This document shows, one piece after another, positions 7,744 to 15,754 of a DNA stretch of 64,000 nt (positions are counted from its first letter, which is position 1; the number at the start of each line of letters is the position of its first letter). The stretch is taken from positions 6,563 through 70,562 of the forward strand of contig JBOHRQ010000006.1 in NCBI GenBank assembly GCA_050732875.1. Reading direction: 5' to 3'. Both the position numbers and the translations under genes were made by a program. This DNA is from DASRVA01 sp050732875. GTDB taxonomy: Bacteria > Gemmatimonadota > Gemmatimonadetes > JACCXV01 > JAHWKZ01. The notes below the pieces were generated by a model. The model saw only the letters and a list, made by a program, of their open reading frames with translations. It did no database searches and was not told where the DNA came from.

Positions 7744-8685
7744 ATGATAAAGCCGTTCGCCGTCATTCTTCTCACCGTCGGCATCTCGCTCTATGGTGTG
7801 ATCCCCGGGATCGGCCAGGAACGGCTCGCGCGCGAGCTGGCGCGTGACTCGCTCGAGGTGGATGGCCTGACCCGGACGTTCTCGATCTATGTACCGCCGA
7901 TGCCGCCTCCCTCGCCGCCGCTGCTGCTGGTCCTCCATGGCGGAGGTGGCGATGGGGATCGCATCCGGCAGCTGACCGGTGGCCTGATCGAAGAGGAAGC
8001 CGACCGATACGGGTTCATCGTCGTCTATCCGGACGGTTTCGACCGGGGGTGGAACGGCTGCCGCCGGTCGGCGCCCTATCGGGCGAACGTCGAGAACGTC
8101 GACGACCTGCGGTTCTTCCGGGCTCTCGTGAACCGGCTCGTCGAGTCCCATATCGTCGACGCGTCGCGCGTCTGGGTCTTCGGCTTCTCCAATGGCGGGC
8201 ACCTGGCGCTCCGGCTCGCGCTCGAGGCCCCAGACGATTTCGCGGCCATCGCGGCCATCGGCGCGAGCCTCCCGATCGACGGGGAGCTCGATTGCGTGCC
8301 CACCGGCCGTCCCGCCTCGGTCATGATCGTCAACGGGACCGCGGACCCCATCAGCCCATTCGACGGCGGCGAGGTCCGGACGGAGACCGCGGGCCGGATG
8401 GGAGTCGTCCGCTCCACCATGGAATCCGCCCTCTACTTCGCGGGGCTGTCCGGAGCGCCCGAGATCCCCGACATCACCATAGCATCGTCGTCGGAGGGAT
8501 CGCGCGTCGAGATCGCCCGCTGGAGCGGAAGCGAGGGCCGCGAGGTGGTCCTCGCCGTCATCCACGGCGGCGGCCACTCCATCCCCGGGTCACCGGCCCC
8601 CTTCCCCGAAGAGGTCGGCGCTGTCGACCGGGGCTTCGACTCCATCGCCCTCGCGATCGAGTTCTTCCGCCGGGTGAGCGATTGA
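7744..8685 (+). CDS. Secreted LpqC/PHB-depolymerase-like esterase
   Basis: 313 residues. The N-terminal hydrophobic segment (MIKPFAVILLTVGISLYGV) is a signal peptide. The alpha/beta-hydrolase fold shows the oxyanion strand LLLVLHGGGGDGD, YPDGFDRGWNGCR, nucleophile elbow GFSNGG (serine about residue 148), acid loop VNGTADPISPFDGG and the catalytic histidine in IHGGGHSIPG. This is the LpqC family related to polyhydroxybutyrate depolymerases and feruloyl esterases. It would hydrolyse an ester outside the cytoplasm. The start at ATG 7744 is chosen because it gives the signal peptide; the frame is open for 130 codons further upstream. Confidence 0.9.
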   Translation: MIKPFAVILLTVGISLYGVIPGIGQERLARELARDSLEVDGLTRTFSIYVPPMPPPSPPLLLVLHGGGGDGDRIRQLTGGLIEEEADRYGFIVVYPDGFDRGWNGCRRSAPYRANVENVDDLRFFRALVNRLVESHIVDASRVWVFGFSNGGHLALRLALEAPDDFAAIAAIGASLPIDGELDCVPTGRPASVMIVNGTADPISPFDGGEVRTETAGRMGVVRSTMESALYFAGLSGAPEIPDITIASSSEGSRVEIARWSGSEGREVVLAVIHGGGHSIPGSPAPFPEEVGAVDRGFDSIALAIEFFRRVSD

Positions 8686-8722
8686 GCGGACTCGCGGCGT
8701 GGTCGGCACCTCGTATATTGCC

Positions 8723-9301
8723 ATGGTCGTGACCGCCCTGGTCGAAAGCTTCTCCCAGCCCTGGCCCTGGTATCTGGCTGGACCGACGCTCGGGCTCCTT
8801 GTCGCGTTGCTTCTCCTTCTGACCGGCAAGGGCTTCGGCGTCTCGTCCAGCTTCCGGCACATCTGCGCGGCGGCCTTTCCCGGCCGCGCCGAGTACTTCC
8901 GCTACGACTGGAAGCGGATCGGCACGTGGAATCTGGTCTTCGTGCTCGGGATGCTGGTCGGCGGGTTCATCGCGGGTTGGCTCTTCGCGAACCCCGAGCC
9001 GGTCGCGATCTCCGCCGCCACGCGCGCGGATCTCGCTGCGCTGGGCATCCGTGACTTCGATGGCCTCGTCCCCGACGACCTGATCAGCTGGGGGGCGCTG
9101 GCGACCCTGCCCGGCTTCGTGGTGATCGTCCTGGGCGGCTTCCTGGTCGGCTTCGGCGCGCGCTGGGCGGGCGGCTGTACATCGGGCCACGCGATCACCG
9201 GGCTCGCCGGGCTCCAGAAGGCCTCGCTCGTCGCCGTGATGGGCTTCTTCGCGGGCGGGCTGATCGTGACGTATCTCGTCTACCCGGTGCTGCTGGGATG
9301 A
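8723..9301 (+). CDS. YeeE/YedE family sulfur-transport membrane protein
   Basis: 192 residues with about five membrane helices. The conserved motif GARWAGGCTSGHAITGLAGL carries the GC-x-SGH cysteine that handles thiosulfate in characterised YeeE proteins. An ATG eight codons upstream is possible, but MVVTALVES fits the family start better. Its last four bases overlap the next gene (ATGA), which supplies the second half of the transporter. Role: import of thiosulfate or a related sulfur species, inferred from the family. Confidence 0.88.
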   Translation: MVVTALVESFSQPWPWYLAGPTLGLLVALLLLLTGKGFGVSSSFRHICAAAFPGRAEYFRYDWKRIGTWNLVFVLGMLVGGFIAGWLFANPEPVAISAATRADLAALGIRDFDGLVPDDLISWGALATLPGFVVIVLGGFLVGFGARWAGGCTSGHAITGLAGLQKASLVAVMGFFAGGLIVTYLVYPVLLG

Positions 9302-9801
9302 GCGACCGGACCGCACGCCGTTCGATTCCCGACGCCGCCGGTGAGACGCGCGGACCCACCGCCCCCGTAGGGACGACGCCCCGGCCCGCGCCGCTCCTCG
9401 TCTACATCGTCTTCGGCGCCCTGTTCGGAATCGTGCTCGTCAAGAGCGAGGCCGTCTCCTGGTTCCGGATCCAGGAGATGTTCCGCTTCCAGAGCTTCCA
9501 GATGTACGGGATCATAGGGAGCGCGGTCGTCACGGCGGCGGCGTTGATCGCGCTCTTCAGGCGCTTCAGCATCACGACCGCCGACGGCCAGCCGATGCGG
9601 ATCGAGCCCCGCACCTGGCGGCCGTACGCGAACGGACTGGGCGGGCTTACCTTCGGGCTCGGCTGGGGACTCCTCGGCGCCTGCCCGGGCCCGTTTTACG
9701 CCCTTCTCGGGAGCGGCATATCGGTGATGATCGTGGCGCTCGCAAGCGCACTCGGAGGTGCCTGGATCTACGGCCAACTCATGCCGCGGCTGCCCCACTG
9801 A
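9298..9801 (+). CDS. DUF6691/YeeE-like transporter, second subunit
   Basis: 167 residues with about four membrane helices after a 35-residue polar N-terminus. The block GLTFGLGWGLLGACPGPFYA contains the GACPGP cysteine that corresponds to the GCT motif of the preceding protein. Split YeeE/YedE systems occur as such neighbouring pairs. It is translationally coupled to the first gene through ATGA. Likely forms one transport unit with it. Confidence 0.88.
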   Translation: MSDRTARRSIPDAAGETRGPTAPVGTTPRPAPLLVYIVFGALFGIVLVKSEAVSWFRIQEMFRFQSFQMYGIIGSAVVTAAALIALFRRFSITTADGQPMRIEPRTWRPYANGLGGLTFGLGWGLLGACPGPFYALLGSGISVMIVALASALGGAWIYGQLMPRLPH

Positions 9802-9820
9802 TGGGAGCCCTGTGAGCTCC

Positions 9821-11656
9821 ATGGAGCGAAGGCTCTCGGCGATCCTGGCCGCCGATGTGGTCGGATACAGCCGCCTCATGGGACGGGACGAGGAGGGGAC
9901 GCTCTCCTCCCTCAAGGAGGTCCGGGCGAACATCGTCGATCCCGAGATCTCGAAGCACAATGGACGCATCGTGAAGACGACCGGCGACGGGCTCCTGGTC
10001 GAGTTCCCCAGCGTGGTGGACGCCCTGAAGTGCGCCGCCTGCGTCCAGAAGACGATGGCCGATCGGACCGCGGACACTCCTGAGGACCAACGGCTCCAGT
10101 TCCGTATCGGGATCAACCTGGGCGATGTCATCATCGACGGGGACGACATCTTCGGCGACGGCGTCAACGTGGCGGCGCGTCTGGAGAACCTGGCGGATCC
10201 CTGCGGCATCTGCATCTCGAAGGGGGCCTGGGATCTGGCTCGCGGGAGGATCCAGATCCCGTTCGAGGACCGGGGCGACGTCACGGTCAAGAACATCGCC
10301 CAGCCGATCCGGGTCTACGGGATCCGCTTCGACTCCTCGCGGAAGCCGGCCCCCCAGGCCGCGGATGCGCAAATGTCAAAACGCTCGATCGCGGTCCTGC
10401 CCTTCGCGAACTGGAGCTCGGACCCCGAGAACGAGTTCTTCAGCGACGGCATCTCCGAAGAGCTGATCAACCTTCTCACGAAGCTTCCCGAGCTTCAGGT
10501 CTCTTCCCGGACGTCTTCCTTCGGCTTCAAGAACAAGGATGCCAACGTCCGCACGATCGCAAGAGAGCTGGGGGTCACGAACATTCTCGAGGGCAGCGTA
10601 CGGCGGGCGGGCAAGCGGATCCGAATCACCGCCCAGCTCATCGACGCGGACTCGGACTTCCACCTTTGGTCGGAGACGTTCGACCGCGAGCTCGAGGACA
10701 TCTTCGCCGTGCAGGACGAGATCGCCCGCAGCATCGTCGATGCGCTGGAGGTCACGCTCAGTCCGAGGGAGGAGCGGATCATCGAGAAGACACCGACCGC
10801 CGACATCAAGGCGTACGACTGCTATCTCCGAGGCCGCCTCTATTTCCATGATATGCGCGGCAACCTGAAGCCGGCCCTTGAGATGTTCTCGCAGGCGATC
10901 AAGATCGACCCCGAGTACGCGCTCGCCCATGCGGGTCTGGCCGACGTGTCGATTTTCCTCTACATGTGGTACGAGAAGGACGAAGAGCACCTCGCGCGCG
11001 CCGATTCCGCCAGCCGGCGGGCGCTCGAGCTGGATCCGGAGCTGGCCGAAGGCCATGCGGCGCGGGGGCATCTCCTCTCGTGGAAGAAGCGCTACGACGA
11101 GGCGGAGCGGGAGTTCGAGACTGCGATGAGCCTCGACCCAACCTTGTTCGAGGCGCCTTTCTTCTACGCCCGCGCGGCCATGATGCATGGCAGCTACGAG
11201 AAGGCCGCCCAGATGTACGAGCGCGCGGCCGCGGTTCGGCCGGACGATTATCAGGCGCCGCTTCTCGTCACGATGGTGTATCGCACCCTTGGCCGGGAGG
11301 CCGAGATGGAGGGGGCTAGCCAGCGGGGCCTGGCGCTGGTTGATCGTCACCTCAAGCTGAATCCCGAGGACCATCGAGCCTTCGTTCTGGGAGCCACCGG
11401 CTGCGTGGTGGTGGGGGATACCGAACGCGCGCTGGAGTGGGCCAACCGCGCCTTCGAGCTCGCCCCGGAGAATCGCACCGTCCTCTACAACCTGGCCTGC
11501 ACGTACTCGATCGCCGGTGAGCCCGAAAAGGCGCTCGACTGCCTGGAGCGTTCCGCGAGCGTCGGCCCGCTCTCAAGGGAGTATCTGGAGCATGACAGCG
11601 ACCTGAATCCGATCCGGGGGGAACCGCGCTTTCAGGCGCTCATGGCGAAGCTCTAA
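9821..11656 (+). CDS. Class III adenylate cyclase fused to TolB-N-like and TPR domains
   Basis: 611 residues. The catalytic domain (1-165) has the metal aspartates in LAADVVGYSRL (D12) and TTGDGLLVEF, the adenine-selecting lysine just before (IVKTTGDG), and the transition-state Asn/Arg in GVNVAARLENL. A TolB-N/FlgO-like domain follows (about 190-300: VLPFANWSSDPENEFFSDGI, LEGSVRRAGKRIRITAQLID), then TPR repeats to the end. No membrane segment, so cytosolic. The architecture is common in rhizobia and other soil bacteria; the input is unknown. A GTG at 9812, four bases after GGGAG, is an alternative start. The next gene (MBL protein) follows after 41 bases on the same strand. Confidence 0.9.
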   Translation: MERRLSAILAADVVGYSRLMGRDEEGTLSSLKEVRANIVDPEISKHNGRIVKTTGDGLLVEFPSVVDALKCAACVQKTMADRTADTPEDQRLQFRIGINLGDVIIDGDDIFGDGVNVAARLENLADPCGICISKGAWDLARGRIQIPFEDRGDVTVKNIAQPIRVYGIRFDSSRKPAPQAADAQMSKRSIAVLPFANWSSDPENEFFSDGISEELINLLTKLPELQVSSRTSSFGFKNKDANVRTIARELGVTNILEGSVRRAGKRIRITAQLIDADSDFHLWSETFDRELEDIFAVQDEIARSIVDALEVTLSPREERIIEKTPTADIKAYDCYLRGRLYFHDMRGNLKPALEMFSQAIKIDPEYALAHAGLADVSIFLYMWYEKDEEHLARADSASRRALELDPELAEGHAARGHLLSWKKRYDEAEREFETAMSLDPTLFEAPFFYARAAMMHGSYEKAAQMYERAAAVRPDDYQAPLLVTMVYRTLGREAEMEGASQRGLALVDRHLKLNPEDHRAFVLGATGCVVVGDTERALEWANRAFELAPENRTVLYNLACTYSIAGEPEKALDCLERSASVGPLSREYLEHDSDLNPIRGEPRFQALMAKL

Positions 11657-11697
11657 AGGACAATCACGGCGACGCTGACCGCGTCAGGATTGGTACT

Positions 11698-13155
11698 ATG
11701 CCCTTTGCCGCCTACCCCGCTCCCTTCGTCTTCGACAAGAAGAACGGCACCAAAAAGATCCAGCAGTGCATCTGGGGCGATACGATCGAAGCCCTGGGCC
11801 CGGAAGAGGACGGCTGGGTGCCGGTGAACGCGCGGCTGGACCAGGGCTGGATGCGGGCCGCCGACCTCCAGGAGGACTGCATCCTCGAGGTGGTCTTCGT
11901 CGACATCGGGCAGGGGGACGGCTGCTTCATCGTCACTCCCCGCAACAAGCTGATCCTCGTCGACGCAGGCCTCGGGAACAACATGGTGCGCTTTCTCCGT
12001 TGGCGCTTCGACCTGCGGTCGAACCCCGACAAGGTGGTCCGCTTCGAAAGCGGGGTCATCACACACCCCGACGAGGACCACTACGGAGGCTTCGATCCGA
12101 TCCTCAAGCGGAACTTCGAGTTCGGCGCCCTCTACCACAACGGCGTGGTCGAGCGGAAGGGTCCCGATCGCCTGGGGCCGAAGGTGGGCCCGACCGGAGA
12201 GAAGCGTCTCACCGACATCATCGTCGACGAGGCCGCGCTCGCCACGATCATCGACGACCCGGCCAAGGTCGGGGAGATGAAGTATCCCAACCTGCTCAAG
12301 CTGGCCCGCGACGAGGCGGAGATCCCGAAGATCCGGATGCTGAGCGCCCGCGACGAGCACCTTCCTGGCTACGGACCGAGCGCCCAGATGACGATCGAGG
12401 TGCTGGGCCCCGTGCCGGAGGAGCAGGCGGACGGCTCGCTCCGGCTCCGCTGGAAGTCGAGCGACGGGATCACCAAGAACGGCAACTCGGTCATCCTCAT
12501 GTTCCGCTACGGCAAGCTGAGGATGCTTATCGGCGGGGATCTCAACCGCCCGTTCGAGGAGCTCCTGCTCGAGCACTACACAGGACTCGATTCGCGCCCC
12601 ACGAGCGAGGAGGACCGTCTCGCGCTGGCGATCGAGTCGCGCAAGCGCTTCCGGGCCGACGTCGCCAAGGCCTGCCATCACGGGAGCGCCGACTTCACCA
12701 GCCGCTTTCTCGAAGGGATCGATGCGATCGCGACCGTCGTCTCGAGCGGCGACGAGGAGTCGCACTGCCACCCGCGCCCGGACGCCCTGGGGGCCCTGGG
12801 CCGTCGCGGACGCGGCGAGCGGCCGCTCATCTTCAGCACCGAGCTCGCGCGCTCGAGCCGGGAGACGATCGAGACGCCGCAGGCGATCAAGGACAAGGTC
12901 TCCGAGCTACTCGAGCTGCGCGACCAGGCCACCGACGAGGCCATGAAGAAGACGCTTCGTGAGAAGATCCAGGCCGCGCTCTCGCGGGTGGAACGGAGCG
13001 TGGCTGTCTACGGGGCGATCAACCTCAGGACCGACGGCGATAAGGCACTGATCGCGCAGAAGCTCGAGCGGCCGCGGCCCAACGGCGAGAAGTGGGACTA
13101 CCACCTGTTGGAGGCCGACGAGAGCGGGGAGCTCAGGTACGTGGGAGAGGAGTGA
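11698..13155 (+). CDS. SH3-like plus ComEC-type metallo-beta-lactamase protein
   Basis: 485 residues. An N-terminal SH3-like domain (about 15-62, WGDTIEALGPEEDGWVPV, DQGWMRAADL) precedes a metallo-beta-lactamase fold: VVFVDIGQGDGCFI, ILVDAG, the zinc motif THPDEDHYGGFD (about 121), GGDLNR and KACHHGSADF. The C-terminal about 100 residues are helical (SELLELRDQATDEAMKKTLR) without a recognised domain. There is no membrane segment, so unlike ComEC it is soluble. It follows the TPR cyclase and could process a nucleotide, but that is speculation from position. It ends in front of the csp terminator, which may serve both strands. Confidence 0.82.
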   Translation: MPFAAYPAPFVFDKKNGTKKIQQCIWGDTIEALGPEEDGWVPVNARLDQGWMRAADLQEDCILEVVFVDIGQGDGCFIVTPRNKLILVDAGLGNNMVRFLRWRFDLRSNPDKVVRFESGVITHPDEDHYGGFDPILKRNFEFGALYHNGVVERKGPDRLGPKVGPTGEKRLTDIIVDEAALATIIDDPAKVGEMKYPNLLKLARDEAEIPKIRMLSARDEHLPGYGPSAQMTIEVLGPVPEEQADGSLRLRWKSSDGITKNGNSVILMFRYGKLRMLIGGDLNRPFEELLLEHYTGLDSRPTSEEDRLALAIESRKRFRADVAKACHHGSADFTSRFLEGIDAIATVVSSGDEESHCHPRPDALGALGRRGRGERPLIFSTELARSSRETIETPQAIKDKVSELLELRDQATDEAMKKTLREKIQAALSRVERSVAVYGAINLRTDGDKALIAQKLERPRPNGEKWDYHLLEADESGELRYVGEE

Positions 13156-13220
13156 TCGCCGTCGGCTGGTCGCCTATGGCCGGGCGAGACACTGATCCAA
13201 TGACCGAAGCCCAATACGAG

Positions 13221-13253
13221 AAAAGCCCCCACCGGGATTGCCGGCAGGGGCTT
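13221..13253 (-). terminator. Intrinsic terminator after csp copy 1
   Basis: On the minus strand GCCCCTGCCGG, loop CAATC, CCGGTGGGGGC then TTTT: a GC-rich hairpin followed by a short T run, about 42 bases past the csp stop. The plus strand also ends in a T/C-rich tail, so it may terminate the upstream MBL gene too. Confidence 0.8.
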
Positions 13254-13294
13254 CCTCTATCGATCGCTCGAGGCGACCGCGTCGGTCCGTCGCC

Positions 13295-13510
13295 TTAGAC
13301 GGTGACGGGCCGCGTAACGTTCGCGGCCTGCGGGCCCTTCGGGCCCTCGGTGATCTCGAACTCGACCTTGTCGTTCTCGGCGAGAGACTTGAAGCCATCC
13401 CCACCGATGGCCGAGAAGTGGACGAAGACGTCCGGTCCGCTCTCCTGCTGGATGAACCCGAACCCCTTCGCGTCGTTGAACCACTTCACGGTGCCGGTAT
13501 GTCTGGTCAT
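13295..13510 (-). CDS. Cold-shock protein, CspA family (copy 1)
   Basis: 71 residues, full length. It has the RNP1 KGFGFI and RNP2 VFVHFSAI motifs, the GTVKWFNDAKGFGFIQQE N-terminus and the EFEITEGPKGPQAANV C-terminus. It binds single-stranded RNA/DNA and melts structure. Start ATG at 13510 is preceded by AAAGGA seven bases away. It is nearly identical to copy 2 (13845-14057), and the upstream leaders are also duplicated, including a terminator-like hairpin. The promoter is weaker than that of copy 2. Confidence 0.97.
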   Translation of the reverse strand: MTRHTGTVKWFNDAKGFGFIQQESGPDVFVHFSAIGGDGFKSLAENDKVEFEITEGPKGPQAANVTRPVTV

Positions 13511-13582
13511 GCGTCTTTCCTTTGTCGTATTGCGTTTCACCCGGCTTCCGCCGGTGTCTCTCAGGCCTCGGGTATCGCGCAC

Positions 13583-13626
13583 AAAAAAGCGCCGCTCTCT
13601 TCGGTCTTCCGTCGAGAGTCCGGCGC
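13583..13626 (-). promoter_or_regulatory. Terminator-like hairpin in csp copy 1 leader (putative attenuator)
   Basis: Minus-strand RNA: 5' arm GCGCCG-GA-CTCTC, a 14-base loop, 3' arm GAGAG-CGGCGC, then six T. That is an 11-bp stem with a two-base bulge and a U-tract, inside the 5' leader and 72 bases before the csp ATG. A second smaller hairpin (CACCGGC, GGAA, GCCGGGTG, about 13538-13556) lies between it and the ribosome site. The same arrangement recurs at 14129-14174. Confidence 0.75.
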
Positions 13627-13680
13627 GTCGTTTCGAACGGTCGTTCCCTTGGACGAACTGCTCTTCCTGAAAGCCCTTAG

Positions 13681-13709
13681 AAAATAGACGGTTTCACTCG
13701 CGAAGTCCA
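13681..13709 (-). promoter_or_regulatory. Promoter of csp copy 1
   Basis: TGGACT (-35, 13704-13709), 17 bases, TATTTT (-10, 13681-13686) on the minus strand, placed exactly where the better csp copy 2 promoter lies relative to the shared leader. It predicts a leader of about 165 bases, similar to the long leaders of cold-shock genes. Confidence 0.55.
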
Positions 13710-13767
13710 GTGCCGCGTAGATCCACAAAGTAAGAGATCCACAAGTAAGAGTAGATGCACCGGATAA

Positions 13768-13806
13768 GAGAAGCCCCCGCCGGACGAGCCGACGGGGGCT
13801 TTCTCT
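13768..13806 (-). terminator. Intrinsic terminator after csp copy 2
   Basis: Minus strand AAAGCCCCCGTCGG, short loop, CCGGCGGGGGC and a TTCTCTT tail, about 40 bases after the csp stop. It separates the two csp cassettes, so copy 1 needs its own promoter. Confidence 0.8.
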
Positions 13807-13844
13807 ATCGCGTGGTCGCTCGAGGCGACCGCTCGGTCAGGGCC

Positions 13845-14057
13845 TTAGGCGGCCCGGGTGACGTTCGCGGCCTGAGGGCCCTTCGGGCCCTCCGTGATCT
13901 CGAACTCGACCTTGTCGTTCTCAGCGAGGGACTTGAAGCCCTCCTGGGCGATGGCGGAGAAGTGGACGAAAACGTCCGGGCCGTTCTCCTGCTGGATGAA
14001 CCCGAAACCCTTGGCGTCGTTGAACCACTTCACGGTACCGGTGTGTCTGTCGGCCAT
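13845..14057 (-). CDS. Cold-shock protein, CspA family (copy 2)
   Basis: 70 residues with RNP1 KGFGFI and RNP2 VFVHFSAI. It differs from copy 1 at only a few positions (N-terminus MADRH, ENGPD, AIAQEGF, C-terminus TRAA). AAAGGA precedes the ATG by seven bases. It has a good sigma70 promoter (14230-14258) and a 166-base leader containing a terminator-like hairpin. Its own terminator follows at 13768-13806. The pair is a recent tandem duplication of a whole promoter-leader-gene-terminator cassette. Confidence 0.97.
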   Translation of the reverse strand: MADRHTGTVKWFNDAKGFGFIQQENGPDVFVHFSAIAQEGFKSLAENDKVEFEITEGPKGPQAANVTRAA

Positions 14058-14128
14058 GCGTCTTTCCTTTGTTGTGTTCGTTTCCCCGGCTTCCTGCCGG
14101 GCTCTTTCAGGCCTCGGGCTTCGCGTAC

Positions 14129-14174
14129 AAAAAACGCGCCTCTCTCTTCGGTCTTCCGTCGAGAGTCCGGCGCG
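14129..14174 (-). promoter_or_regulatory. Terminator-like hairpin in csp copy 2 leader (putative attenuator)
   Basis: Minus-strand RNA: CGCGCC-GGA-CTCTC, 14-base loop, GAGAG-A-GGCGCG, then six T, 71 bases before the csp ATG. The arms differ in sequence from copy 1 (13583-13626) yet still pair, which argues for a conserved hairpin. It could instead terminate the aminotransferase transcript that ends at 14358, but it lies downstream of the csp promoter. Confidence 0.75.
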
Positions 14175-14229
14175 TCGATTTCGAACGGTCGTTCCCTTGG
14201 ACGTACTGGTTCTTCCTGAAAGCAGGAGG

Positions 14230-14258
14230 ATTATAGCCGATTGGGGGCAGCCCGTCAA
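14230..14258 (-). promoter_or_regulatory. Sigma70-type promoter of csp copy 2
   Basis: TTGACG (14253-14258), 17 bases, TATAAT (14230-14235) on the minus strand. It predicts transcription from about 14223 and a leader of about 166 bases. Confidence 0.8.
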
Positions 14259-14357
14259 GCTCTTTTCACTTCCGTAACCGTCCCGAGCCACCCGCGCCCC
14301 CGGGCTGGCGGCCGGCTTGACTGGCCCAGTCGCTCGGCGAGCCCGGGGCGTAGGCCT

Positions 14358-15716
14358 TCAAATCAGGTCGCGGACGGCGCGAAGGCCGGCCTCGACCTCC
14401 TCGGGCGTATTCCGAATCGAGGGCGAGAAGCGGAGGTGCTCGATCGCGTAGGGGGTGACGGTGGCGACGATGTCGCGGGAGCGAAGCGCGTTGACGGCCG
14501 CCCACGCCGCCATCCCCTCGACGTCGCAGCAGACGATGCCCGAGGACAGATCCTCTTCGATCGGCGTGATGAGCTCGACGCCGTCGATGGATCGGAGCCC
14601 CTCCTTGAGCTGGCGGGCCAGCTCGTGCGTCCGCTCCCGGACCCGCTCTTTCCCGATCGCCTGCTGAAACTCGAACGCCGGCGCCATTGCCCAGCGGTGC
14701 TCGAAGGGCTTGAAGCCGCCCGGCGTCATCCGCGGGCCGTCCGGACGGCCTTCCGGCTCGGTCCCCTGGAACCAGGCCGTCCACGAGGCGTCGTCCCGAA
14801 AGCTTGGAATGGAGGGTCGGACACGCGCCCAGCGATCGCCCCGACCCCACAGGATCCCGGTGCCGCGGGGGCCGAAGATCCATTTGTGGGTCCCGGCCGC
14901 CAGGAAATCGATGCCGAGTTCGTCTACGGTCACGTCCTCGATCCCAAAGCCATGGACCCCGTCCACGCAGACGAGGACGCGGTCCTCCTCGTCCCGGTCG
15001 CCGCTGACCTCGTCGACCGCCTCCGCGATCTCGGATACCGGGATCCTGAGCCCGGTCCCCGAATGGACCCAGGTCAGGGCGACGGCACGCGTGCGGGGCC
15101 CGATCGCGTCCCGGATCCGATCGACGATCCCGTCCGCCGAGACGTCCCCGATCTCGTCGTAGAGCCGGATCTTCCGGACCGTGGTGCCCGTCCGCTCGCT
15201 CGCCTGGCGCAGCGACTCGTGCGTCACGTAGTAGTCGTGCTCGGTCGTCAGGAGCTCATCGCCCGGTCGCAGCCGGAGTCCGTTGTAGAGGATCCCCAGG
15301 CCCATCGTCGTCGAGTCGGTGAGCGCGATGTCGTTGGCGTCCGCGCCGAGGTAGTCGGCCGCGGCCCTGGCCGATGCGCGGGTCAGGCGGTCGTCGTTCT
15401 GCTCGTAGTATACGGTGGGATCGCTGTCCAGCGCCTGGCGGTACTTGTCGATCGCGCTGCGGACGGGCCAGGGATGGCTCGCCAGCAGCATGGCCGAGAG
15501 ATCGATCGGCCGCTCGGCGATGACGAACTGCTCGCGGACCGAGGACCAGTCCTCAGGGTCGAAGGGCGATGGTTCGCCGGGCAGGGAGTCGCCTGAAGCG
15601 CTCCGGGACCTCTCGGAGCGCGCGACCTTAGCCCCGCCCAGCGCCCCGCAGGCCGCGGTCAGCCCGGCGGCCAGCGTGCCGGTGGAGACAAGGAATCTGC
15701 GGCGGTCCATGACCAT
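14358..15716 (-). CDS. Exported class V aminotransferase-fold PLP enzyme
   Basis: 452 residues. The N-terminus MDRRRFLVSTGTLAAGLTAA is a twin-arginine signal and ends in AACG, a possible lipobox. The PLP domain shows LTDSTTMGLGILYNGL, HDYYVTHESL, ALTWVHSGTG, VCVDGVHGFG and the PLP lysine in AGTHKWIFGPRGTGILW. Class V enzymes include cysteine desulfurases, isopenicillin N epimerases and EgtE. Export through Tat as a folded holoenzyme would fit the need to load PLP in the cytoplasm. The substrate is unknown. A second ATG at 15710 is equally plausible as start. Confidence 0.88.
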   Translation of the reverse strand: MVMDRRRFLVSTGTLAAGLTAACGALGGAKVARSERSRSASGDSLPGEPSPFDPEDWSSVREQFVIAERPIDLSAMLLASHPWPVRSAIDKYRQALDSDPTVYYEQNDDRLTRASARAAADYLGADANDIALTDSTTMGLGILYNGLRLRPGDELLTTEHDYYVTHESLRQASERTGTTVRKIRLYDEIGDVSADGIVDRIRDAIGPRTRAVALTWVHSGTGLRIPVSEIAEAVDEVSGDRDEEDRVLVCVDGVHGFGIEDVTVDELGIDFLAAGTHKWIFGPRGTGILWGRGDRWARVRPSIPSFRDDASWTAWFQGTEPEGRPDGPRMTPGGFKPFEHRWAMAPAFEFQQAIGKERVRERTHELARQLKEGLRSIDGVELITPIEEDLSSGIVCCDVEGMAAWAAVNALRSRDIVATVTPYAIEHLRFSPSIRNTPEEVEAGLRAVRDLI

Positions 15717-15754
15717 GACTACAAGGTAGGTTAGAGTTCAGCGGTCGCCGTCAT

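Noticed and set aside
8723..9801. YeeE/YedE pair as a selenium importer supporting the TGA cyclase
   Set aside because: YedE has been linked to selenium in some genomes, but these proteins have the thiosulfate-type cysteine motifs and no YedF or selD nearby. Distance is 22 kb. No support beyond coincidence.
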